DNA of 64,000 bases from Zea mays (Eukaryota; Streptophyta; Magnoliopsida; Poales; Poaceae), in assembly GCF_902167145.1 (NCBI RefSeq), contig NC_050102.1, forward strand, positions 4,526,850 to 4,590,849. Direction: 5' to 3'. Of this stretch, positions 18,591-29,304 are shown one piece after another (position 1 is the first letter of the stretch; the number at the start of each line of letters is the position of its first letter). The notes under the pieces are model-generated. The model worked only from the letters and a program-made list of their open reading frames with translations, had not been told where the DNA came from and did no database searches. Made by a program: the position numbers and the translations under genes.

Positions 18591-21284
18591 TGTCACACCC
18601 GGGCTTTAAGGAACAAAGCCAGGTGCATCTCATACATGCGCCAAAGAAGACAACATATATAATAACAGAGTGTATAGAGATAAATGTCATAAAACATCAG
18701 AGTATTTATTACATAGCGGAAGACTTATTACAAAATAAAAGAATAAATATAAAACGAACTAAGGATCGTCGGCGCCAATGTCGACTGAGAAACGCCACCT
18801 AGATCAGATCATACTCCTCGCACTGTGGCTCCTCCTGAACCACCTGCTCCTCTCCTGTGGGGGGTGTGAGACAGCAAGAGTGAGCTCACATACGTTCATA
18901 GCTCAACAAGTCGTGGGGAATAATGTGGCATGAACTCACCAAAGGTGGGAGTTCATGAAGTGTAAGGCTGATCAATGAAATAGAGGCTGAAGCTGAGCAT
19001 TGCTTTTATAAGTTGGTCAAGATTTTATTAGCAGTTACTAAGTGTAAGTGAATACCAAACCATAGTAATAATAAATAAAAGTAATAATAAAATAATCCCA
19101 AATGCAATGATATGACAAATTAAGTTTAAGTTCCATAAGTTAATCATGTGAGTGTCCGAGCCGCTCATGACCGTGAGCACGGCTAGTATACCAGTTTTAC
19201 ACTCTGCAGAGGTTGCGCATCTTTACCCACAAGTCGTGTTACCCATTTGCCACGGAGTTGATCAGACCCCATACACCTCTACCAAGGAAGCGAGGCAGGG
19301 TACCACTACGAGGCCTTTACAAAGTTCCACTAGCTTCAGACTACTCGCTACAGTTTATAGGAAGCTCCAATGCAGGGTTCTTGCCTGACCGCCATCACAG
19401 CAAAATCAACCAAGGACCTCCCTACACTGACCACTCCCCTACTGCCCTTGCCCCTTTCGGGTAAGGTAGCCGTCCACTAGCTTTCCTAGTTAATCAGCCA
19501 AGGGCGTCCCATTAAACCCTTGTGGTAGCACTGTTTTCCCGGGTGGTTCTCCATGTTCCCATTAACATAATGATCTTATCATGAACATAAAATAATGAAC
19601 AGATAATAACAAGTGTAAAAATGAGTGATGAATATCTCTATACCCAAATCCACATAAAGCAATAGCATGAACTACCCAAAACTTTAGTAGTAAAACCAGT
19701 GGTGAAACAAGGTATAAAGATAGTCAAAATCTAGGGCATCCTATTGGGTCCCAGCAAAATTATCCTATGCAGATCATTATGAATAATAAGAACATGAATG
19801 GGTAAAAAGGAGTGATCAAGGGCACAACTTGCCTTCAACGAGCTCCTGCTCAGCAGTCTCTACCAGCTGAACCCCAGAATCCTCTGTAGCTTGCTCGTCT
19901 ACTCGCATCAACACAATACATACATAGTATAGCAAATATAACATTACACCAAGCATGTAAACAAAATATAGAATATAAATCTAGACATTAAAATAGAATC
20001 ATAGGAACTGGAATTATTAATTTTGGAGTTATATATTTTAAGTTATGAATTTCTAAAGATTTTTATGCATTTAATATAGGGTTAAGTGAGAAATAAATTT
20101 TAATGTGTATTTCATGTAAAAACAGTGGTACTATTTGATAGAGAATAATATTACAAAATTATAGGAACTGGAATGGTCCAATTTGGAGTTCATATGCATT
20201 TTCTATGAATTAAACAAGTTTCTGCAATTAAATTTGTACTAAAAACCATTTTCTAAAGGATTTTCCTGGTTTTATTAATTATCTGGACTGGGCCTCAATT
20301 ACAGAAATGCACCGGGGCTAAACAATAAAAAATCCTGAGACACAGAGGGTAACTCGAGTGACTGCGGGTTGATTCTTAAGTTTTCTAGGGTCTCTTCTGC
20401 GAACTGGCAAAGTGAAGGGGTATCGGCCATGATGGGCCATCGGATCAGACCTGAACGGCCCAGATTAGGTACGTGCACTTAAGTGATCAGTCTGCAACGC
20501 GAGCCCTTGGATCGGGATCCTACGGCCCATAGCCAATCCGTGGGTTGGAACGCAGAGCCAAATCTACCCGTCTGTTCCCAAACCAACGGTTCCGATTTAA
20601 AGAAATTCATCACCGCGCCAGCACTAATCTCAAGCGCCCAACCAGAATCCAACGACCCAGGTGTAGGTGTCTAAAAGGTGTGTGGCGGCGCTGCGGGACC
20701 CAGCCGCCGGTGCAGAGGATCGGCGTATGAGTGACTGATAGCACGGGCCCACCAGTCAGTGATTCAATTGGTTGGATGGGCTGCACACTGTAACTCCTTG
20801 ATGGGCTGAGAACCCAGGATTGGGCCCAAGCGCATTTTCCCTTTTGATTTCTCTTTTCTTATTTTGTTTTCATTTTATTTTGAATTTCTCATTTCAAATT
20901 CCACTTTTTGTGCCCAAATTTGTATCCAGATCAAGTATAAAATTTGAACACTATAGTATGAGATGAATCCATTATTTAAATTTATTTTTCTACATTTGTG
21001 TAGTATTTTTATCCTTTCTTTTCTTGATGCTTTCTCATCCTTTCCAAATATTCAAGTTAGTCATTAACTCTCAAATTTGGATTTGAATTCATTTCTATTA
21101 ATGTGACTACTATTATTATTGAATGCGCATACAAATAAAAGCCAACATGATGCAACATTTATTATATAGGTTATTGGTTATTTACTCAATAAAAAGTTGT
21201 TTATTCACATGTACTATTAAGTGGAAGCCACACACATAATGAGATAAATCTCTATTTTTATTATTTACAATTTCGGGCATTACA
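18591..21284 (-). repeat. 3' LTR of element D (2,694 bp)
   Basis: Left copy on the plus strand, ending CGGGCATTACA. It aligns throughout with 24925-27621 with scattered single-base changes and small indels, for example in a G-run near 18860 compared with 25194. Short open frames in it are duplicated in the other LTR and have no recognisable domain. Confidence 0.92.
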
Positions 21285-21323
21285 AATCCTACCCCCCTTA
21301 AAAATAATCTCGTCCCCGAGATT
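21285..21323 (-). other. Polypurine tract and adjacent hairpin of element D
   Basis: Minus-strand TAAGGGGGGT (about 21290-21300) lies just before the 3' LTR. A hairpin with arms AATCTCG / CGAGATT (plus strand 21306-21312 and 21317-21323, 4-nt loop) sits directly upstream. The chromodomain frame ends at the hairpin. The same arrangement occurs in elements C and F. Confidence 0.75.
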
Positions 21324-24265
21324 TAGGAGGAACGAGGGAAAAGATGGGGAAAATCTATGCGAAGCTCTTCTTCTCTTTCCCAAGTAGCTTCATCCTCTCC
21401 ATGGTGACTCCATTGTACCTTGCACATATTTATCGCCTTATTTCTTGTAACTCGAGTCAGGGTGTCCAGAATCTTGATAGGGTACTCAGCATAAGTTAGA
21501 TCATCTTGAACACTAAGGTCTTCCATTGGTAGTTGTTCCTCAGCTACCCTGAGGCACTTCTTTAGCTAGGACACATGGAATACATCATGTACATCTGACA
21601 GGTGATCGAGTAGCTTCAGTTGATATGCAACTTCTCCCACTCGCTTTAAGATCAAGAAAGGTCCAATGAAGCGAGGGGACAACTTTCCTTTAACTTTAAA
21701 TCTCCTCATACCCCAGAGTGGTGACACCTTCAAATAGACATGATCACCCTCCATAAACTCCAGTAGTCTTCTCCTATTATCAGCATAGCTCTTTTGCCTG
21801 GATTGTGCAATTTTCAAATTTTCTCTTATCATTCGAACTTGTTCTTCTGCCTCTTGTATAAGTTCAGGCCCAAAGAACTGTCTTTCACCAGTTTGATCCC
21901 AATACAGTGGTGTCTTGCATTTTCTGCCATATAGAGCCTCAAACGGTGACATCTTCAAACTGGCCTGGTAGCTATTATTATAAGAGAACTCCGCATATGG
22001 TAAGCTCTTATCCCAACTTCCACCATGCTTGAGAGCACAAGCTCTTAACATATCTTCCAGCACTTGATTGGTTCTCTCTGTCTGTCCATCAGTCTGGGGA
22101 TGGTAGGCTGAGCTAAAATTCAACTTTGTATCCAAGCTCTCATGCAACTTTTTCCAAAATCGAGAAGTAAACTATGATCCTCGATCAGACACGATCTTCT
22201 TAGGCACTCCATGTAGACAAACTATCCGAGTCATATACAATTCTGCTAGCTTGGCTCCCGTGTAATTAGTCCTCAAAGGTATGGAATGAGCCACTTTTGT
22301 CAATCTATCCATAATTACCCAAATAGAATCGTATCCTGCTGGAGTGTGGGGTAATCCAACAATGAAATCCATACCAATTTCTTCCCATTTCCACTCGGGT
22401 ATCTTCAATGGGTGCAATAATCCAGCTGGTTTCTGATGTTCGGCCTTTACTCTTTGACATACATCACACTTAGCCACATGAGCAGCAACATCTCTCTTTA
22501 ATCCATACCACCAGTACCTTTGCTTCAAATCCTGATACATCTTAGTGCTACTAGGGTGAATAGAATAATCAGAATCATGGGCTTCTTTCAATATAGTCTC
22601 ACGGAGGCTATCAATCTCTGGAACACATATCCGATCCTTGAACCATATAGTGCCTTGCTCATCCTCCGTGAATTCCGGGACTCTTCCTTCAGTAATTAGA
22701 TCCTTAATCTCTTGGATTTTAGCATCACCAACCTGACCTCTACGAATCTCTTGCTCCAAGGTAGGTTCTAATTCAATGGTGACTCCTTCAGTGTGAGTAA
22801 TAATTCTCAGGTTGAGCCTCTCAAAATCTTTTGCTAATTCATCGGGTAGCTTGACAACAAAAGCGGAGTGAACATGCTCTTTCTAACTCAAGGCATCTGC
22901 AACCAAATTTGCCTTGCCTGGATGATAGTGAATCTCCAAATCATAATCCTTAATGAGCTCCAACCAACGGCGTTGCCTAAGGTTGAGATCCTTCTGAGTG
23001 AATATATACTTCAAACCCTTATGATCCGTGTATACTTGACACTTGGTTCCCATAATGTAGTGTCTCCAAATCTTAAGAGCATGCACAACTGATGCCAGAT
23101 TTAAATCATGTGTGGGGTAGTTCAATTCATGTTTCCGCAACTGACGAGATGCATAGGCGATCACATGTCCTTCTTGCATGAGCACACATCCCAAGCCTTG
23201 GCCACATGCATCACAATAAATGTCAAATCCCTTCTACAGATCTGGCATAACCAACGCTTGTGGTGAGATCAATATTTCCTTTAATTGATCAAAGCTTTCT
23301 TGGCACTTCTCATCCCACTTAAATTCTCTTCCTTTCTCCAGCAGTGAGGTCATAGGCTTGGCAACCTTAGAGAATCCTTCAATAAATCTCTGATAATATC
23401 CTGCAAGTCCCAAGAAACTCCGGACCTCAATAACTGTAGTGGGTATGCTCCACGCCACTATCTCCTTGACTTAAGATGGATCCACTGATATCCCTCCATT
23501 AGAAACGATATGTCCAAGGAATGGCACCTCGCCAATCCAAAACTCGCATTTGCTATACTTGGCGTAGAGTTGATTATCCTTTAGCTTTTGTAGCACCAAT
23601 CTCAGGTGTTCCTCATGATCACTACCACTCTTGGAATAAATGAAAATATCGTCGATGAAAACCACGATGAATCTGTCCATATCATGAACAACTTATTCTT
23701 CAGATCCATAAAATAGGCTGATACATTGGTTAATCCAAATGACATAACAGTAAACTCATATAATCCATATCAGGTCGAGAAAGCCGTCTTAGGAATATCT
23801 GATGGTCTAATCTTCATTTGATGGTACCCCGATCGGAGATCAATCTTCGAGAATACCCTAGCATCTCTCATCCGATCAAATAAATCCTCAATGCGGGGTA
23901 ACGGGTACTTGTTCTTCACGGTAACATCATTAAGGGACCTATAATCCACACACATCCGTTGTTATCCATCCTTCTTTTGTACAAACAGAACCGGTGCTCC
24001 CCAAGGTGAGAAACTCGGACGAATGTACCCAGCCTCTTGCAACTCCGTTAACTGCTTCTTAAGTTCTTTTAACTCTTTCACAAACATCTTGTATGACCAT
24101 TTGGAAGTAGGGGCAGTCCCTGGTAAGGGATCAACGACAAACTCAACTTACCTATATGGTGGCATCCCTGGTAACTCTTCTGGGAAGACATCCGAAAAAT
24201 ATCTAACCACACGGATGTTGCCACCAACAAACTTCCCATTCACTAAGAATGCTGCTAGTCTGTAG
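21323..24265 (-). pseudogene. pol: Degenerate pol of element D: RT, RNase H, integrase, chromodomain
   Basis: Pieces in minus-strand order: a region before and including RT (about 24060-23770, [20 protein letters not shown]; 23680-23471, FIDDIFIYS), RNase H (23458-22883, with [12 protein letters not shown] and TDHKGLKYI), integrase finger and core (22759-21566, with DFIVGLP, VSDRGS and HPQTDGQTERTNQ), and a chromodomain (21526-21323, KVQWSHHGEDEATWE). The pieces are separated by stops and frame changes, for example after VSDRGS near 22172 and around 23680-23770. Canonical length would need over 1,000 codons without breaks. It cannot encode a working polymerase. Confidence 0.88.
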
Positions 24266-24908
24266 CGGTAGTTACTACAATTCCAACTTCAAATATTTAT
24301 CCTTTGGAACAGGTGAGTTCAATGGTTCCTTTAGCACAGTGTATAAACTACCTTTGTCTTTCTTAAACATGACATACCAAGGATCACGTCTATAGTGCTC
24401 TCTTCTAACACTATAGGGGTAGCCCATCTGGGTTAGAAACACAGGGTACGAAAGAATGGATTGTAGACAAGGCATGTAATTACGAAGCATGTTACTTTGG
24501 AGGATTTATTAGCTAAGCGTGTCACCAACTAAAGCTAATTCATTACCTTATGGTGGTACATGCTAAGATGCCCGTCTATACTATTTCAATCAATCAAAGA
24601 AGCAAATCAGACATTGATCATCAGAACAATCAACCAACATTTTTAATAGAGAAAATAATTTTAATGTTTGTCTTAGGTCTCCTATCTCTTAAAAAAGGTC
24701 ATAAATGTAGGATTCCAAAGTGTGAAATCCATCTTGTCTCAGAGTAGAGGAGGTAAGAATAATCAGAGTAGAACAATAGAAGGTGAGACAGGATCAAGAA
24801 AAAGTATAGAAAGAATCAGAGTGAGACAAGTATAGAATGAAACAGAGTAAGATAAGTAGGTAAGGGTTTGTCCATTTGTATCTAGGTTTCGTCCTACAGT
24901 CAACATTT
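24266..24908 (-). other. Leader and deleted gag/protease region of element D
   Basis: About 640 bp between the RT remnant and the primer site. A 71-codon frame (24490-24275) shows no gag or protease motif. An autonomous chromovirus would have about 1.5 kb or more of gag and protease here, so most of it is missing. Confidence 0.65.
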
Positions 24909-24920
24909 GCTCTGATACCA
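24909..24920 (-). other. Primer-binding site of element D
   Basis: TGGTATCAGAGC on the minus strand, complementary to the 3' end of initiator tRNA-Met, four bases inside the 5' LTR. Confidence 0.85.
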
Positions 24921-24924
24921 CTTC

Positions 24925-27621
24925 TGTCACACCCGGGCTTTAAGGAACAAAGCCGGGTGCATCTCATACATGCGCCAAAGAAGACAACATATATAATAAC
25001 AGAGTGTATAGAGATAAATGTCATAAAAAATCAGAGTATTTATTACATAGCGGAAGACTTATTACAAAATAAAAGAATAAATATAAAACGAACTAAGGAT
25101 CGTCGGCGCCAATGTCGACTGAGAAACGCCACCTAGATAAGATCATACTCCTCGCACTGTGGCTCCTCCTGAACCACCTGCTCCTCTCCTGTGGGGGGGG
25201 GTGTGAGACAGCAATAGTGAGCTCACATACGTTCATAGCTCAACAAGTCGTGGGGAATAATGTGGCATGAACTCACCAAAGGTGGGAGTTCATGAAGTGT
25301 AAGGCTGATCAATGAAATAGAGGCTGAAGCTGAGCATTGCTTTTATAAGTTGGTCAAGATTTTATTAGCAGTTACTAAGTGTAAGTGAATACCAAACCTT
25401 AGTAATAATAAATAAAAATAATAATAAAATAATCCCAAATGCAATGATATGACAAATTAAGTTTAAGTTCCATAAGTTAATCATGTGAGTGTCCGAGCCG
25501 CTCATGACCGTGAGCACGGCTAGTATACCAGTTTTACACTCTGCAGAGGTTGCGCATCTTTACCCACAAGTCGTGTTACCCATTTGCCACGGAGTTGATC
25601 AGACCCCATACACCTCTACCAAGGAAGCGAGGCAGGGTACCACTACGAGGCCTTTACAAAGTTCCACTAGCTTCAGACTACCCGCTACAGTTTATAGGAA
25701 GCTCCAATGCAGGGTTCTTGCCTGACCGCCATCGCAGCAAAATCAACCAAGGACCTCCCTACACTGACCACTCCCCTACTTCCCTTGCCCCTTTCGGGTA
25801 AGGTAGTCGTCCACTAGCTTTCCTAGTTAATCAGCCAAGGGCATCCCATTAAACCCTTGTGGTAGCACTGTTTTCCCGGGTGGTTCTCCATGTTCCCATT
25901 AACATAATGATCTTATCATGAACATAAAATAATGAACAGATAATAACAAGTGTAAAAATGAGTGATGAATATCTCTATACCCAAATCCACATAAAGCAAT
26001 AGCATGAACTACCCAAAACTTTAGTAGTAAAACCAGTGGTGAAACAAGGTATAAAGATAGTCAAAATCTAGGGCATCCTATTGGGTCCCAGCAAAATTAT
26101 CCTATGCAGATCATTATGAATAATAAGAACATGAATGGGTAAAAAGGAGTGATCAAGGGCACAACTTGCCTTCAACGAGCTCCTGCTCAGCATTCTCTAC
26201 CAGCTGAACCCCAGAATCCTCTGTAGCTTGCTCGTCTACTCGCATCAACACAATACATACATAGTATAGCAAATATAAAATTACACCAAGCATGTAAACA
26301 AAATATAGAATATAAATCTAGACATTAAAATAGAATCATAGGAACTGGAATTATTAATTTTGGAGTTATATATTTTAAGTTATGAATTTCTAAAGATTTT
26401 TATGCATTTAATATAGGGTTAAGTGAGAAATAAATTTTAATGTGTGTTTCATGTAAAAACAGTGGTACTATTTGATAGAGAATAATATTACAAAATTATA
26501 GGAACTGGAATGGTCCAATTTGGAGTTCATATGCATTTTCTATGAATTAAACAAGTTTCTGCAATTAAATTTGTACTAAAAACCATTTTCTAAAGGATTT
26601 TCCTGGTTTTATTAATTATCTGGACTGGGCCTCAATTACAGAAATGCGCAGGGGCTAAACAATAAAAATTCCCGAGACACAGAGGGTAACTCGAGTGACT
26701 GCGGGTTGATTCTTAAGTTTTCTAGGGTCTCTTCTGCGAACTGGCAAAGTGAAGGGGTATCGGCCATGATGGGCCATCGGATCAGACCCGAACGGCCTAG
26801 ATTAGGTACGTGCACTTAAGTGATCAGTCTGCAACGCGAGCCCTTGGATCGGGATCCTACGACCCATAGCCAATCCGTGGGTTGGAACGCAGAGCCAAAT
26901 CTACCTGTCTGTTCCCAAACCAACGGTTCCGATTTAAAGAAATTCATCACCGCACCAGCACTAATCTCAAGCGCCCAACCAGAATCCAACAGCCCAGGTG
27001 TAGGTGTCTAAAAGGTGTGTGGCGGCGCTGCGGGACCCAGCCACCGGTGCAGAGGATCGGCGTATGAGTGACTGATAGCACGGGCCCGCCAGTCAGTGAT
27101 TCAATTGGTTGGATGGGCTGCACACTGTAACTCCTTGATGGGCTGAGAACCCAGGATTGGGCCCAAGCGCATTTTCCCTTTTGATTTCTCTTTTCTTATT
27201 TTGTTTTCATTTTATTTTGAATTTCTCATTTCAAATTCCACTTTTTGTGCCCAAATTTGTATCCAGATCAAGTACAAAATTTGAACACTATAGTATGGGA
27301 TGAATCCATTATTTAAATTTATTTTTCTACATTTGTGTAGTATTTTTATCCTTTCTTTTCTTGATGTTTTCTCATCCTTTCCAAATATTCAAGTTAGTCA
27401 TTAACTCTCAAATTTGGATTTGAATTCATTTCTATTAATGTGACTACTATTATTATTGAATGCGCATACAAATAAAAGCCAACATGATGCAACATTTATT
27501 ATATAGGTTATTGGTTATTTACTCAATAAAAAGTTGTTTATTCACATGTACTATTAAGTGGAAGCCACACACATAACGAGATAAATCTCTATTTTTATTA
27601 TTTACAATTTCGGGCATTACA
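24925..27621 (-). repeat. 5' LTR of element D (2,697 bp)
   Basis: Near-identical partner of 18591-21284. Its plus-strand right end CATTACA is followed by the TSD TAGAT and then by the resumed LTR of element C. Confidence 0.92.
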
Positions 27622-27626
27622 TAGAT

Positions 27627-27722
27627 CCGAGGGATCGACAGGTTATTCCCATTTAAGTGTGGTCTAGCCTCAAGACAGGGCTTAGGCACTTAAGTTGGAA
27701 TAATTCGGTCGGTTCCGCCACA
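27627..27722 (+). repeat. 5' LTR of element C, last 96 bp
   Basis: After the TSD copy (27622-27626), CCGAGGGATCGACAGG...TTCCGCCACA matches the last 96 bp of the 3' LTR (38199-38294) with few differences. The two parts together give 4,330 bp, the same length as the 3' LTR. Confidence 0.9.
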
Positions 27723-28142
27723 GCTGGTATCGGAGCTTGTACCACCACAGAGGAATCAATAAAATATAAATACCATTTTTTTCCAAAGTAAAACTTGATA
27801 GAAACAATGTTGGATAGATAGTAGGACGATCAGGATAGACCTAGGACGTGAAGCCTTAGGAGGATAGAAGGGTAGCTAGGTGGCTAAGTGATTAGGCCCT
27901 ACAGGCCACTTTAAGGGACGGGAGTTCTTCCCTGTTCCCTTTACATTGCTGTGAGGTCGTTCAGGACGAGCATGCATGCATTCTTGAATTAAACAAATGG
28001 ATAATTGAGTAAAGATTTAGAAACAAAATGATGACCAACTAAGTATCCCAATACCATTATTATAGTTGGAGAGCAGCTGAGTCTTATTTTTCTTGTTCTT
28101 TTTATAATTCTTTTTCTTTTACTTACGCTTAACCGTATACAG
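27723..28142 (+). other. Primer-binding site and leader of element C
   Basis: TGGTATCGGAGC (27725-27736) is a tRNA-Met-type primer site with one difference from the usual TGGTATCAGAGC. The remaining leader is untranslated and ends in a long T-rich tract, then TTAAC and TACAG directly before the first ATG. This is a strong 3' splice-site-like signal. Confidence 0.75.
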
Positions 28143-29012
28143 ATGGCTTCCCACGGATCCTCAGATGACGGAAATGCACAGTCCCACACTGACGGGCTTG
28201 CACGAGAGGGTTTTCCCCGCATTTTGTGGGAGGTACTTCAGGGGGCCGGATACACAACGCCTCCTCAGTACGCGGTGCAGCAGTTCGAGAAGCACCGAGT
28301 GCCCCGCTGTAGGGTGAGGATGACTCTGGAGCCTCATCCCCTACAGCCAGGCTGGCGTTCATTGGACTCTGAGTCTTTTGGATACCGGGCTGAGGACACG
28401 ATCGAGGCGATTGCTCTGCACGGGTTGACCACTTTCTGCGGATTCCATCCCTTGGAGCTGGCTACCCACCCCATTGGCTTGTTCCTCGCCGAAAGGGAGG
28501 ACGACCCAATGTGGAAGGATCGGGTGGAGCATGCCAAGGACATCTGGGCCATCTACCCAGGTCAGACTGCGCACTTGACTGTACGGTGCATGAATGCTCT
28601 GTACCGTCTGCAAGTGATGCGCGGTGAGGCGATGTCCCATCTGATGGCATTGTTGGAGGCGACAAAGATCACCCTGGACAACAGAGAGGAGCTCGTGGTT
28701 GATTTGTCCACTGAGATGGTGGAAAAGGACTTGCAGGTGGAGCAGCTATCCAATGATATCCAAGAGTTGGAGGAATTAGTGGGGACCAGGGAGAACACCA
28801 TTGAGGTCCTCGAGGATCTGCTTATTAACACTCAGCAGCAGCTAGCTGAGGCTAATGAGCACCTGGATATGCATCACCAGGAGATCCAGGATATGGAGGC
28901 CAACGAGGACGTCGACATCGAGGGAGGAGAGGAGCCTGCCTCCAGCGTGGACACTGCTGGCTCTGGGAGACCACCTTCCCCCGAGTCGAGTGTTGCCTCG
29001 TTCGCTCACTAG
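28143..29012 (+). CDS. Extra ORF upstream of gag in element C (289 aa), unknown function
   Basis: The intact ORF starts ATGGCTTCC immediately after an acceptor-like TACAG and ends TAG. Residues about 20-150 form a globular region (for example PRILWEVLQGAGY and FCGFHPLELATHPIG). Residues about 165-260 are a strongly predicted coiled coil rich in Glu, Leu and Gln. The C-terminus is acidic, then Ser/Pro-rich. It has no zinc knuckle and no Retrotrans_gag motif, so it is not the capsid gene. It is unbroken although the downstream gag-pol has three nonsense codons. I do not recognise a named family. Confidence 0.7.
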   Translation: MASHGSSDDGNAQSHTDGLAREGFPRILWEVLQGAGYTTPPQYAVQQFEKHRVPRCRVRMTLEPHPLQPGWRSLDSESFGYRAEDTIEAIALHGLTTFCGFHPLELATHPIGLFLAEREDDPMWKDRVEHAKDIWAIYPGQTAHLTVRCMNALYRLQVMRGEAMSHLMALLEATKITLDNREELVVDLSTEMVEKDLQVEQLSNDIQELEELVGTRENTIEVLEDLLINTQQQLAEANEHLDMHHQEIQDMEANEDVDIEGGEEPASSVDTAGSGRPPSPESSVASFAH

Positions 29013-29304
29013 ATATCAGGGATAGAGTTAGAAGTTGGTAATGGTAGGACTCCTCACAGCTAGCTTAGATTTTGCACCCATAGGGTACTAGGCTAGGTAG
29101 AGTTGAGTCTTTTTGGGACCATTGATGTAACCGTGATAAACCCTTTTAGAAGTTTGGTTGATGGATGATGTCAGTTTTAAATTCGGACGGAAAGTTTATG
29201 CTTTTTTGTTTATGTCGGGATCTATCAATTTGCTTTTGACTCTTTCGCCGCGATTAAACCTTGAACTTGGAGATATGGTGTTAAGTATATATGTCATTTT
29301 TCAG
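29013..29304 (+). other. Spacer between the extra ORF and gag of element C
   Basis: Non-coding, AT-rich, ending TGTCATTTTTCAG directly before the gag ATG. This is another 3' splice-site-like sequence abutting a start codon. Confidence 0.6.

Larger units (their letters stand above)
18591..27621 (-). mobile_element. Minus-strand chromovirus D, gag-less and degenerate
   Basis: Near-identical LTRs lie at 18591-21284 and 24925-27621, both reading TGTCACACCCGGG...GGGCATTACA on the plus strand. A perfect TSD TAGAT flanks them (18586-18590 and 27622-27626). On the minus strand the primer site TGGTATCAGAGC (24909-24920) follows the 5' LTR, and a polypurine tract precedes the 3' LTR. The 3.6-kb interior has RT, RNase H, integrase and chromodomain remnants with stops and frameshifts, and no gag. 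Confidence 0.92.
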
